In this document: piece after piece, positions 31,673 to 43,718 of the stretch | Numbering within the stretch: the stretch's first letter is position 1 | How the letters are laid out: the number at the start of each line of letters is the position of its first letter | NCBI GenBank assembly: GCA_900095095.1 | Contig: FMBT01000388.1 | Coordinates: 1-64,000 of the forward strand | From: Fragilariopsis cylindrus CCMP1102 | Lineage: Eukaryota > Bacillariophyta > Bacillariophyceae > Bacillariales > Bacillariaceae | Direction of reading: 5' to 3' | Length of the DNA stretch: 64,000 nt | The notes under the pieces: model-generated | What the model saw: the letters and a program-made list of their open reading frames with translations, nothing else | Told to the model about the DNA's origin: nothing | The model's database searches: none | Program-made: the position numbers and the translations under genes

Positions 31673-32647
31673 TTAATATTCATCCTTTTCATCATCCAAT
31701 TCATGGGCAGAAACTCCTCTTCTTACAGCATTCGCTACCTTTGACCTTGCAGATGAATCGGCATATTTTCCTATATGTTCTAAATACCTATCTTTGTCAG
31801 GTAGCGTACGTTTGACCGCATCTAATTCCATAACATAATCGTACCAATCAAAATATGGTTGTAACTGTGGGTATAGGTCTGGTGTGATGACGTATTGTGC
31901 ACCACGATAATGTTCGAACACATAATAACGGTATGCCCACGGAACTAATGCTAAATCAACATTAGAAAGTTGTCCATCAGCAAGAAACAATGGTCCTGAT
32001 GTTTTCTTTAGCTCTGTAGAGAAAGCTTCTAATCCTTTAATTAAGCTTTGGAAATGTTCCATCCGTTCGTCGTCCTCTGTTCGTACCAAAACACCATAAT
32101 AGGGTGAACATAATTCACGATTGACTTTGTCTGCCCAAACACGACATCTAGCAGATTCGTATGGATCATCGGATACCAAACGTTCAATCCCCGATGCACC
32201 ACTTATTTCATCAATAAAGTCAATAGTAACTAACGATTCAAACACTGGTTTAGTTTCATCACCTTTTCCTGTGTTAGGATCAATGGGTATCAATGTGGGT
32301 ACTAATCCACTTGGATTTGTTCTTTTTAATTCCTCTGCCTTCCAATGATACCACCATTCCTTTCCTGTACCAGTAACATTATTATCATCCGGTCGTTGTT
32401 CCCATCCCAATGCCTCGATCCATTCATACTCAACTTTATCGGCATGATGTTCTAATGCTAACGTAGCACGATGTGCGAAAGGACAAAACCAAGCAGTTAA
32501 ATAACGGAATGCTGGTTTTGGTGACGACGACGATGTCGTTGTTGTTGTTGTATTAGCAGTAGAGGTCGAAAATGATTTTGCTTTCATAGCATTTTTCATC
32601 TTCGGCACCACCGACGATACGACGAATTTTCTTGTTGAAGCCATCAT
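31673..32647 (-). CDS. Omega-class glutathione S-transferase, organelle-targeted
   Basis: 324 residues; two adjacent ATGs at 32647 and 32644. A basic, Ser/Thr-rich leader of ~40 residues (KNAMKAKSFSTSTA) looks like a mitochondrial or plastid transit peptide. The thioredoxin-like domain has the catalytic Cys in TAWFCPFAHRATLALE, and the cis-Pro region reads SGLVPTLIPID. The C-terminal helical domain contains LSNVDLALVPWAYRYYVFE. A Cys in place of Tyr/Ser at the active site marks the omega class, which performs glutathione-dependent thiol transfer and dehydroascorbate reduction. Confidence 0.85.
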   Translation of the reverse strand: MMASTRKFVVSSVVPKMKNAMKAKSFSTSTANTTTTTTSSSSPKPAFRYLTAWFCPFAHRATLALEHHADKVEYEWIEALGWEQRPDDNNVTGTGKEWWYHWKAEELKRTNPSGLVPTLIPIDPNTGKGDETKPVFESLVTIDFIDEISGASGIERLVSDDPYESARCRVWADKVNRELCSPYYGVLVRTEDDERMEHFQSLIKGLEAFSTELKKTSGPLFLADGQLSNVDLALVPWAYRYYVFEHYRGAQYVITPDLYPQLQPYFDWYDYVMELDAVKRTLPDKDRYLEHIGKYADSSARSKVANAVRRGVSAHELDDEKDEY

Positions 32648-33316
32648 CTTATTGTTGTTGTTGGATCAGAATAATAATTAGTAGTAGTAGTAATAATAAT
32701 AGCAATAACGATTTACACAAAAACGGCGTATTGAGTATGTGTCTGATTGGATACACAGTACTGTAGTCGAAATAGTATTGAGTAGTAGCCGTGGTGTTTG
32801 TTACAGGATGTAGCTAGTGGGACGAGATACAGTATTTGATGAAAGAAGTGTATCGGAATGATAATAATAGTAACGTTACAGTATGTCGTTACTATGACGT
32901 TGTTATGTTCAATTGTAACCGATGAACGATGATGAACGATTGAAAACAAAGTACAGAGTTTAAAGTTGTAAATGAAATAAAAAATAGTGGTGGGAGCTGA
33001 GGGAATTTAGCCGAGTGAGTGAGTCGTGCTGTTCGTGTCATGAATGAAGCACGATTATTACTAGCGCGACAAACTTGCTACTACTTCAGTGTATGTGTAT
33101 GTGTAGTCGCGACGAAACATAAAAGAATACCGGTACTGTAACAGAAAATGAAGACAATGACAACAGATTTAAAGATCGAACACGTACACTTTTATTTCTT
33201 TTAATAATAGTAAGACAACATAACGACGAATATTAAATATAATTGAATAGTTCACTTCCCTTTTGAATTTATATATTATCGAACTTACGCTGGCTAGGCC
33301 TTAGCATAAGCCAAAA
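32648..33316. other. Divergent promoter region
   Basis: Spacer between the leftward transferase gene and the rightward TMCO4-like gene, with short trinucleotide-type repeats near 32650-32700. No gene seen. Confidence 0.45.
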
Positions 33317-36300
33317 ATGGAAAGAGTCCGATGTGTCGGTAACGATCATCCTCTTCGTTCGACATCAACATCGACATCGACAACACAATCATCATCTTCC
33401 ATCGCCGGTCGTGCTGCTACTACGAATGTTAGTAGTAGCAGCAGTAGTAATGTTAGTCACAGTCATAGCCACAACCTCAAACTCAAAGAAGAAGAAGAAG
33501 AAGAAGAAGAAGAAGACGAGGATAATTATATATATAGAACTCCATCACGTCTTTCAGATGCGGCATCTTTAATCCAACGTGCTGCTAAAACAGCATTGTT
33601 AGATGAGGCAACACCGACGTCACCCTATGAATACACACCAGCAGCATCATCATCATCATCATCACACATAATAATGAATAATATGAGAAGTTTAGAAATT
33701 CCATCCTTGCCAGCAATTCCTGACGAACAAGATCGGAAACGATTTATTGGATGTTTAGCTGCCGTATTATCTTCGATGTACGACTATGAAAGTTATGAAT
33801 TATCATCACCATCCAGAATAGAAAATGAAACGACAAATTCAAATACAAATCCAGATACAAATTATGATAGTAATAATAATAATAATACCAACGAAGTTCT
33901 TAACAATAACGATGTTTCGGGATTTTTTGATTTTTACGAATCCGATGATGATGACGATGATGACGACGATGATGATGATCATGACGACGAATCAATCGAT
34001 GTTTTACTATCACAACGAAACAATAATAACAACAACAACAACAACAACAATAGAAGAATTCGTACCGAAGATAATAATAATAATATTAATAATAGGTCAT
34101 TGCTGTCAAAAGCATCATCGACTGATACAACAGATAATTTTTACAGTCGTAGATGTCAAAGCTTTGAAAGCATGGGGGGATCTACTACGACTGCTACAAC
34201 AATAATGACGGGAAAAGAATCAACAACAATAGCACCGTCGTCAACGAGAACGACAAGGTCAACGAATAGTAATATCTATAATAATCGGAATAGCAACATC
34301 AGTAACAACAACAGTAACAACAACAGCAACTCCAAAAGGACAATACCACAACATAAGTTAAAACCTATGACATCCTTCCGACGACAGGCTGCGAACGTTC
34401 AACAAATGGAACGCAACAATAATAACAATAACAATAACAATAACAATAGCAAAAATGGCAACAACCATGGCAATCAGAAAACGAAATTGTCGCGACAAAG
34501 ATATTTAAGTCGTCGGTATGAATTGTATAGTTCATTATTGTTAGAGTCATCGGAACTGTTGTTGTTAGAAAAATCAACTTCACGAGCCTTTTTACCCATG
34601 TTGTCGAGAGTTTTAGTTCCACAGATTCACAAAACCGCTAACAAGACAACGACGACGACTACGACGAAGCAGCAGCAGCAGCAGCAGCACTATCATGATA
34701 CTTATAGTAATTTACAACAGAAACGAATACCAACGAATGATGAGAAAAAAAACGACGTTGATGAGGAACCGTCAACCGATGTCGTGCGATTGCCGGACGC
34801 GCATCTGTTAGACAACGAAGATGAATTATCACCGTTCTTGGATTCGTTGACACCGGGTGCCGGATTTCGTTGTGTTTCGTTGCTGCTGCTTCAACACTTA
34901 TTGACAAGTGAGAACGGGTACGACGCGAGAATACGTCACGCAATGAAAAAATTAAGTGTTTTGGTGTTACGACATGATATGGAAGATGATCCCGTCGAAC
35001 GAAAATTGTTCCGTAGACGAAGACAGCAAAAACAACAACAACAACAGTATGATAATAGGGGGACATCAAAAAGATTTGCTGAGGACGGCTCCAATCGGGG
35101 TGAATGCAACAAAGACGACGACGAAGAAGAAGATTCTCGTGAATACGAACGAAGGAGACTACGCCAAGCCACTCGAAAATACGAAGCCTTGGAGCAAAAT
35201 ATCGCTCGACGATTGATTTTATTGTCCAACCCGGCTCGAGATCGACGTGCCAAAAATAGTAAAAACAAAGACACAATTAGCAAAATGAATCGCAACGGTA
35301 ATAATGTTGGTATCACAAGGGAACAATTCGTTCGAGGTGTCAAGATTGGTGGAGTTGGACTTGTCGCGGGAACACTAGTAAGTATTCAACTTCTATCTAT
35401 CTATTTGTATCTTATGACATCAATACAGTTATACAACACATTATGTTATTAAATATGTTTATTGTTTCTTACATTGTTGTGAATCAAATACATGTTCAGT
35501 TTGCGCTTACAGGGGGACTTGCGGCACCGGGAATCGCCGCTGGGGTAGCAGCCGTTGCAGGTGCGGCCGCGGGAACGGCCGCAGTTACTGTACTAACAAG
35601 CGCTACGGTGGTAACAACAATTTTTGGAGTTGGTGGGGGAGGGTTAGCGGCTTTCAAGATGTCACGACGAACAAGAGGGGTAACCGAATTTGAGTTTTGT
35701 CGGGAAACAAAAGGTAGACCTGATAGACGAGGTTGTGAAGGAAGACGTGGTAGTGGTGACGCTGTCAGTGAGAACGATAATATCGAAGCTGAATTATTTT
35801 CGGTTCTTTGTATATCGGGCTGGCTTCGCGATCAATGTGACTATCAGCGCCCATGGGGACTTCAACCGACACATCCAAGAATCAAAGACCGTCTTGAGAC
35901 GTTGGAGCGATTTTACTCTGTGTACAGTCCAGACCACGTCCCAAAATGCGGACGAATATTGACAAGTTGGAAGGGAGAAGAAGACCAACTATGGAGAATT
36001 CTGCGCGAAAAGTATGGCCGTGATCCTGATCATCTCTTCCCGCTCAAAGACGTCAACCACAATAACGGAAACACGAGCGGTGGGGATGTCGACGGATCAA
36101 GGTTGCACGGAGCTCTGACACTGGACCAAGAAGAAATTTTAGACAAGCTCTTCGTTGAGCTTGGATACCACAGCGTTGCGCCCAACCAGGAAGCAACAAC
36201 ACAGCAACAAAACGAAAACCAGATGTCAACCTTCGAGAAAATGAAGATTGGATGGAGGAATCATGGTCGTGGCAATCCCGATTCGAACCTAAACGGAAAC

Positions 36301-37383
36301 GATGACGACTTTGATTCCATGCACGGACCATTGTCAGGTCACCAAACATCGGAATCTCGAAATAATCCATCTAAGTCCGCCGAGAGCATGCTCTACGCTT
36401 ATGGATCTGGGGGATCCGGAGCACTTCCAAAACAGGAGCAAAACCAGGAACAGGACGAGGAAAATATTTATAGGCCTCCAAAGCATTTAGCTACGGTTTG
36501 GGACTGGAAGATACAATATGGTGGGGAAATGTACACAGTCAAATGGGAAAGTACTCTTTTGACACAGATTTGCGACTGCGTAACTGATTTTGCTGTGGAT
36601 GTTGTGAGTGGGACCGCTAGACAAATATTAAAACAGACTGTCTTTCATACATTGCTTTCTGCTGTTATTTGGCCGACTTATCTTCTGAACCTCGCGCACA
36701 TGATCGATGGAGACTGGACAATTGCTGTTGAACGAGCTGATGAGGCTGGCGTTGTCTTAGCAAAGACTCTTCTTTATAGTAGAGCAGGACGAAGGCCAGT
36801 GACATTGGTCGGGTATTCGTTTGGTGCCAGAATAATTTACTCGTGTCTAAAGGAATTAGCTCGGTACCAAGAAGAATGGGAACATTATCAAGAACTGCTC
36901 GAGGAGATTGATAGTTCTGCTGACGGAGGCATTCACGACCATGGTCGACTCGCGAAATACAAAAAGAAAATGAAAGGAATGCGTGAACCCGCTAGCATAG
37001 TTGAGGATGCAGTTTTGTTGGGTCTTCCCAACCATCTTAGTCTCTCATCGTGGAGGGCGTGTCGGCAGCTCGTCGGTGGAAGATTGGTGAATTGCTACTC
37101 CAACAATGATTTGATCCTATCGCTTATGTTTCAAGCGAAACGTTTCTCGGGTGGATCTTTAAATCGTGGTATGTTTATCCTCAAACCCGTATGTGGAACT
37201 TGTCCTGTTGAGGAGCCAGGAGTCGAGAACATTGATTGTTCTGACCTTATTCTAGGACACCAAGACTACTGCATAGAGACCGGGAAGATTTTAGAGAGAA
37301 TCAGATTCGGTGAACCAGTTAGATGTGTCGACAAAGCGAAGGCAGATACAGCCGCCAGCATCCCATCCAACAAAAAATCGTGA
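33317..37383 (+). CDS. TMCO4/DUF726-family membrane alpha/beta hydrolase
   Basis: Exons 33317-35377 and 35500-37383 join in frame over a 122-base intron (GTAAGTATTC to ATGTTCAG), giving 1314 residues. The first 400 residues are filled with Ser, Asn, Asp and Glu runs. Recognisable family text begins around RKRFIGCLAAVLSS and resumes at GFRCVSLLLLQHLL. It crosses the splice at VGLVAGTLFALTGGLAAPGI and continues through a Gly/Ala-rich double membrane segment. The hydrolase nucleophile elbow is VGYSFGARIIYSCLKEL (GxSxG), followed by DAVLLGLP and NCYSNNDLILSLMF, as in TMCO4. The enzymatic substrate is unknown. An in-frame TTACAG acceptor 13 bases further right would break the frame, so the earlier AG is chosen. 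Confidence 0.8.
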
Positions 37384-37805
37384 ATCGCAAGTACTGCAGA
37401 TAATACTTGAGTAAACTGAGGCTAGATGCGCCCAGGTCAGAGCGGAAAATAAGAAGGGTCGGTTACCTAGCAGAAAGCGTCTCCCAAATTTATTAACAAA
37501 CACTCGAATTATTATTTTCTTCTTGCCTATCTTTTTGTATTTCCATCTACCACGGCATATTGATCTACTGGGTTGTTGTGTGGAAGCGGAATCGTCGCCT
37601 ACTATTTACCATTCCGAGTCATTATATAACATTCTACTACTTCAAGGATAAATTAGATTCAAGATTCAATTAGTAAATCAATTGATTCTAGCAAAATAAA
37701 TTTCTATAAATGTACTAAACATAATCTACAGATAGGGACAAAGGTCGTTCCCGATCCTTCAACCCAATGCCACGGATATTGCTGCTGCTGCTGCTACTAC
37801 TACTA
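37384..37805. other. Convergent intergenic spacer
   Basis: 3' flanks of two convergent genes, with a GCT/ACT trinucleotide run at 37778-37807. No gene seen. Confidence 0.45.
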
Positions 37806-39299
37806 CTACCGCTCTATCACTTCCGCATCTACTATCGAAGGATCATCATTGTTTGACACATCCTTCCGGTATTCTTCGTGAATCATTTCACGAACTTGCA
37901 AGGTTCGTTCTCGAACTTTATTTACTACCTCATCCAGCTCACCTCCTTCCTTGTCCATTATTTCTAATACCTCCTTTCGTTCTCTTTGAACAGTATTTAG
38001 TATAGCATCAACTTCTTCAGGTGTGTGGTTCTCTTTCAACTGATCAACGGCTCGATCAAAAGCTTCCTCATAGGTCAGGCTGCTACCACTAGGTTGCATA
38101 TTCCCCTTGGCATCTTTTTGGAAGATTCCGCCTCCTATCTGACCTGTTGTCTTCGCCGTAACTGCCTTTTGAAATAAATTCTTAGGAAGTATCTTTTGGA
38201 GCATAAATCGTTCGGCGTAATCGATGAAAGGTGCCATGATGTAATTGGGCATGAGGGCAGCACTTCCAGCGATATCCTTGTTGGAATGATCCTTCGATAC
38301 GATCCCTTCCACTGTCCCGCATACCATATTGTTGGTATCTAAGACTGGTGCTCCACACAATCCTTCAGGGAGTGGTTCCGGTGTCGTTGCGTAAAAACGA
38401 TCACGAGTATGATATGCCAGTCGTCCAGATTCAGTATACGGATAGAACACTCGAGCATCGTCATCTTCTTTGTTACTACTTGATGTATTCTTCTTCTCGT
38501 TATCATTGCCATACGTTGGACTATCGGCTTGATTGGTCTCTGCTACAACGTACCCTTCAAAAGTTACCTCGTCTTCCTTTTCGTATATTTCATCTAAGTC
38601 TCTCAATCTCAATATTTCTACTCCCAAATCTTCTGTAAGTATCTTGAGTGATCCTTCTTCTTGTTTTAAATGTATCAATGCAATGTCCTTTCCCTCTGGG
38701 TGATGTATCGGATATGGATTCAATGCAAACTTTCCCAAAGATACTGCTTTCATAGTTTCTTCATCGGTGTCAATTACCTCCAGAGAGTAGACGCAATGTT
38801 CCTGTCGTACTTTATTCAACCAATCTTGGGAATAATATTCCTTCCACAAATAGGGTGACAAAACATGACTTGAGCATACACAATGAACCATCGGTCGGAC
38901 TTCTCTTGGAGCATATTCCAGCCAACCCAATTCTTTTAAAGATCGTTGATCACCAGGATGTCCCGCAGGTGTATACTGTGAGCCTTGTTTGTGCATCTTG
39001 ACTTTTCTATCACGTTCATTTTTTTCTAAATGATCGTAGGGACCATCCTTTTTCCCACCATTGCTCGACGACGACGACGACGACGGATCAGGATCAACAG
39101 CTAACAAATAAGCAGATGCACGGCTGAGTATTTCATATTCTTTCATTCCAAAATCAGGTTGTTTAAAATACACACTTAACGCAAGGGATTTGATGGTACG
39201 TGAACTACCACCGCCGCAGTTCGTCGTCGATATCGACCCGCCGCGTCCTCGTCGGTTGTTTTTCTTTGCCGCCTGACAAATAATGGAAGTAAATCTCAT
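37806..39299 (-). CDS. Trypsin-fold protein with a His-Asp-Cys triad, unknown function
   Basis: 497 residues, ATG start, basic N-terminus that could be a mitochondrial signal. Trypsin-like landmarks appear in order: VCSSHVLSPY (His ~145), KDIALIHL (Asp ~205, the usual DIALL strand) and LPEGLCGAPVLD at ~311-322. In that last motif the usual G-x-S-G-x-P nucleophile is Cys (~315). After the protease-like domain comes a charged helical tail of about 120 residues with coiled-coil character. It may be a Cys-type peptidase of chymotrypsin fold or an inactive relative. I do not recognise a named family. Confidence 0.6.
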   Translation of the reverse strand: MRFTSIICQAAKKNNRRGRGGSISTTNCGGGSSRTIKSLALSVYFKQPDFGMKEYEILSRASAYLLAVDPDPSSSSSSSNGGKKDGPYDHLEKNERDRKVKMHKQGSQYTPAGHPGDQRSLKELGWLEYAPREVRPMVHCVCSSHVLSPYLWKEYYSQDWLNKVRQEHCVYSLEVIDTDEETMKAVSLGKFALNPYPIHHPEGKDIALIHLKQEEGSLKILTEDLGVEILRLRDLDEIYEKEDEVTFEGYVVAETNQADSPTYGNDNEKKNTSSSNKEDDDARVFYPYTESGRLAYHTRDRFYATTPEPLPEGLCGAPVLDTNNMVCGTVEGIVSKDHSNKDIAGSAALMPNYIMAPFIDYAERFMLQKILPKNLFQKAVTAKTTGQIGGGIFQKDAKGNMQPSGSSLTYEEAFDRAVDQLKENHTPEEVDAILNTVQRERKEVLEIMDKEGGELDEVVNKVRERTLQVREMIHEEYRKDVSNNDDPSIVDAEVIER

Positions 39300-39758
39300 G
39301 ATGAAAGCTGTCGTTCGTCTAGAGCGTTACTTTAACTAACTACAACAATACACAGTAGTAGCGTCGGTGTCGATGTTATGTTTTATGAAGAATGGATACT
39401 GTATGACTGTATGACAACACGGTACACGCGGTAATGAATAAATGAATACCTTGGTAATCTATTGCCCTTGTTTTTTGTTGTGTGTTGAGTGTGATTGATT
39501 CGATTCATTCAACTCAATTCAACCCAAATCAAAATTTAAATCGATTATCCCCTCCCCCGAATGGGAATTGGAAGTTCCTGCAAAATCTTACGAGATATTT
39601 TTTATTACAAATTTGTGAACCTTCATACATTCATTCAACCTGTCAACAAAATTGAAAATGGGAATTTGAAGACAACTTTGTTCAATCTAATTTATTCTAA
39701 ATCTTCTATTCATACTAATAAATAATAAAAACAGTACCCCGCACGATACTGCAGTAGT
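39300..39758. other. Divergent promoter region
   Basis: AT-rich spacer between divergently transcribed genes. No gene seen. Confidence 0.45.
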
Positions 39759-42700
39759 ATGACGGATAACGACGACTACGAGTGGTCCGCCTTTCGAGAT
39801 GACAGTGGTCAAATCTATTATCATAACAATAAAACAAACGAGACTTCATGGGAGCCACCTCCAAACGATGAGCCTTATCATCCGGTTGACGAGGCGGACG
39901 AAGAAAAGAAGACGAAGAAAAAGAAGGAGAAGAAGTCGCTAGTGATGATATCGACGATAAAAATGACAATGATAATGACGAGAATGATAATGACAATGAT
40001 AACGAAGCAGTGACAGCGAAAACTGTGGGTGATTGGATCGAATACATGGATGATGAAAAAGGCAAACCGTATTATTTCAACCAGGTAACAAATGAGACGG
40101 TATGGGAGCGACCGACTGATTTCGATACAGTTACGTCCATAGAAGAAGAAGCAGCAGTAGAACTGAATAATGAAGATGGTGACAATGACAATGATAACAA
40201 CGTGGCTTCACCGGGCGGCAATGATAGTCCAAAGAGTAGTCCAATTCACGATGATGAAGATCATCCTGATGATTCCGCTGCTGATACGTCTGGTAGTAAC
40301 TGGATAGAACATAAAGACGATGAAGGACGTAGTTATTTCTATGATGAAAAGACAGAAGAAACGGTTTGGGAAAAACCAGCTGATTTTAAAGGAGAGGAGG
40401 ATGAATCAAAGGATCAGACAACAACAACAACAACAGTCGATACTGCTGCCCGCACGTTAAATGAGGAGGAGGAGGAGGAGAAAACGATTGCAATGCTAGA
40501 AGATGATCAAATCGAGACTGTCAATGTGAAAGAAGAATCTGGAAAGGAAGATATTCCTCCCGTCGCTCTCGGCGGTGATGATGACGACGACGAGAACGAC
40601 AATGACAACAATGATGACAGCAAAGGGGATGCAGGAGAGAATTGTTGGATCGAACACAAAGATGATGAAGGAAGAAGTTATTACTTTAACGGAAAGACAG
40701 AAGAAACAGTTTGGGAAAGACCAGCTGAATTCGTTAGCAAAACTGCTGCTGAAGAGGAAGGTAATGAACCGTTTGAAGATAGTAATGACGGATCTTCACC
40801 AGTACGTCCCAGAGTCCGATCCCTCAGCCACAAGAGGAACACTCCGACGACGATCATGATGATCATTCCGCTCCCGCTGCTTCTGGTAGTAACTGGGTCG
40901 AATATAAAGACGAAGAAGGACAAAGTTATTTCTATAACGAAAAGACACAAGAAACAGTGTGGGATCGACCAGCTGATTTCGATGACGGAGACGACGATGA
41001 CGCTAGTGTTGACGATAACGATGATAAATGGATGTAGAAACGGGACTTTCCCCCGTCAGACGGGAAGTCCTATCGACGATACAGCTGAAAACGACGAAAA
41101 CGATAACACCGCGATAAAAATGGAGAAGGAAGAAGAATCGGTAAAAGAAGATGTTATTGATCCCGCTGTGAAAAGACTCGAGGAAGCAAAAGAGGCTTGT
41201 CACAACCGGATGCTATTATGGAAACAGGTAAGTACGAATTTATCATTATCCTACACTATATTTTATGGTTACTACTATCTCGGGGTTAATACTATAATGC
41301 ACTCACACAAACTCGCTTCCTGTGACTTTTTTCTAATTGTTTCTACTTTTTACTAAATAGGCGTCTTATCGAACCTTATCGAGGTCATAAAGAGTGACGA
41401 AGGACATCCACAGAATGCAATTAGAGCGTTGAGCGAGAGTGCCCACGGGCAAACGGCTTCATGCGGTCTATTGAGTCGGTGGTTGGCAGATCTTACTTCG
41501 CAAACAACATCTTCATCGAGCACCGTGGACGCTACCGCTCACGATAAACGCTTTAAAAAGTCGGCGGATGATGTTCGAGAAATGACACAGGAAATCGTTA
41601 ATCGCATCGTGAAGGAACGATTTACGAAGGAAGCTGAAGATTCAATCTTAAAACTTGGTGAGCGACCAACATTTCTGTTAGATATGATGGACTCGACTCG
41701 ATGGAGAAAACTTCTGATCGATTTGTCTGCCACCAATAAAGAAAGCGGATTGTTGACGTGGTGTCTACAGGCCATTTCGGAGAGGGGACATCATCGTGAA
41801 ATTGCTCGAAGGATAAACCAGTCGGAACACTTCCCTGTCTTTAATTCGATGTTGGCATCAGAACTCGCTGTGATTGGTAAAATCTCTGTTTCGGCCTGTT
41901 ACGATCACGATACATCGATCAGTTTGAATGAGTTGGTTAGCGATCTAAGACGAACCTGCACCTCCACGGCATATACCTATATGTATGCCTTTGAAGTATT
42001 ACGATTTCAGATCCAGAAGGCGAATGACGATTCCTTAGCTATGGCCGAAAAAGATAGATTGCTGTATGCACGAATTATTCGAAAATGGGAAAGATTACTT
42101 GAGGTTTTTCTGGGAGACATGATCGATCCATCATCTATATCGCTAGGTTCTACTCCTCTATTTCGAAAACGTCGCCTTGACGTAGCGTGTACAATTAGTG
42201 ATCTTCATCAAAAGCAAAGGCGTCGTTTACACCCAGGACAAGATGATGACGTAGAAGGGAAACTCGCACCTATTATTACTAGCAGTGACGAGCGAAACGC
42301 GAATGTCGAATCGGCAGTATTGGCATTTTTGAGAATATACGGCTTAGGTTCTCAAATTGATGACCTAGTCCTTGATAAAATGTTACCTAACGCACTAGGT
42401 GGGAGCGAAGTAAATTCGATCGGTATCGTCTTGATACAGTACCCTATTGCTATAGAGGCGTTATTGGGCTATCTATATAAACCAGGAAAACGAGTTGGTT
42501 CGCTCGAGCTGAGGAATAAATGTGCACGTTTAGTAGCCTACGCAGTTCTTGCAGCAGAAGCAGGATCGTTGGCGGAAGCGAGAAAGATCAAATCGAACAT
42601 TCCAGAGTCAGAAACTGATGAAGTATCGCTCACAAGTATGTTGTTAGAGGGATGTCAACTTTGTGAACAGCTCGAAAATATGGTTTCTTTTATCGTTACC

Positions 42701-43386
42701 GCCGATGCGACCAAAATTGAGGGACCTGCTGCGAGCCCTGGTGAAAGACTGTGCGGTTTGGCTGTCAAATGCGCACCGGTAGCTCAGGGCGTTGCGATGT
42801 GGTCACGAGAAATCACGAAAGGTGTCGAATTTGTTATCTCTGCTTCCTACGGTACCATTAGCCCCAACATCATGTCTCTGGTTAGAATTATTTACATGCA
42901 TCATCCCTTCACGAGAGATGACGTTTGTGGTGTTGCATTTCAATTCTTGAACCATGCCAATAGTGAAGTTGTATATCAAACCATGAATAGCTTGAAGGAG
43001 CAAAGTCTAAGGCTTCTCATTTATCTGTGCATGAGAGGAGAAGCTCCCAGCGTATTCGATCAAATAATGATGTTGATGAAAATGTCGGACGGTCGCCTTT
43101 GGATGCGTCATTAATCCGCTACTTTATTAGTGGATTGCTGGAAATTGCTTCTCCGCCGTTTTCGATACCTTTCATCAGATCATTTTCGATCCTGCTTAAG
43201 TCTCCCGCAAGTGTGGACGCAGTGAAGACTTCTTATTTTAACGAAAAGAGCAGAAATAGACTCACGGCGATAATGAACTATCTGAAAATAAGAATAACGG
43301 GGAAACTAGACGGAAGAAGATTGGCAAAAGAAGACACAGCTTTGATTAATTCTGTATTAACAATTTATCATTCGACTGATGAGTAG
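39759..43386 (+). CDS. WW-domain / NELF-C/D (TH1) fusion protein, several frameshifts
   Basis: ATG start at 39759. Five WW-type modules can be read: YEWSAFRDDSG...TSWEPP, DWIEYMDDEKG...TVWERP, NWIEHKDDEG...TVWEKP, CWIEHKDDEG...TVWERP and NWVEYKDEEG...TVWDRP, separated by acidic linkers. The text then runs through DPAVKRLEEAKEACHNRMLL, an intron at about 41228-41360, and a long helical domain. That domain contains ALSESAHGQTASCGLLSRWL, LELRNKCARLVAYAVL and, at the end, SLIRYFISGLLEIASPPFS. The last matches the C-terminus of NELF-C/D (TH1), a subunit of the negative elongation factor. One-base breaks occur near 39905-39945, 40825, 41035 and 43090. The splice donor is uncertain (GTAAGT needs a frame change; GTACGA four bases later does not). 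Confidence 0.7.
41232..41360 (+). other. Intron of the WW/NELF-C/D gene (donor uncertain)
   Basis: AT-rich, ends in a pyrimidine-rich TACTTTTTACTAAATAG. With donor GTACGA at 41232 the flanking frames join as WKQVSVLSNLIEV. The stronger-looking GTAAGT at 41228 would need one more base. Confidence 0.55.
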
Positions 43387-43718
43387 TAATGAAAGACATT
43401 TCCAATTTCCATCCTGATCATGAGAGTAGATGAAAACTGCTCTGCTTTCGCAAGGGCAGTGTCGAAAATTACATAGAACATATGCAATACTAATTAAAAA
43501 AGTTACTCGTCTTAAAAAATATGTCAAACACTACGTCCAACAAATATTGTACTGCATTCTAATCCATGTAGTGAGATACGCAAAGGAAAAATATTGTATA
43601 TCGTTTAGACAGTACTTGTGCGTGAAAAGATAAATGACTCTAAAGAAGATTACTAATATTAGGTTTGCTGACAGAAACAAACTCTAATGAAAATATGAAA
43701 ATGTGACTCATATATTTA
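43387..43718. other. Convergent intergenic spacer
   Basis: AT-rich 3' flanks of two convergent genes. No gene seen. Confidence 0.4.

Noticed and set aside
34659-35343. Overlapping minus-strand ORFs of 135 and 205 codons
   Set aside because: Shadows of the long rightward TMCO4-like exon; no domain and no start context.
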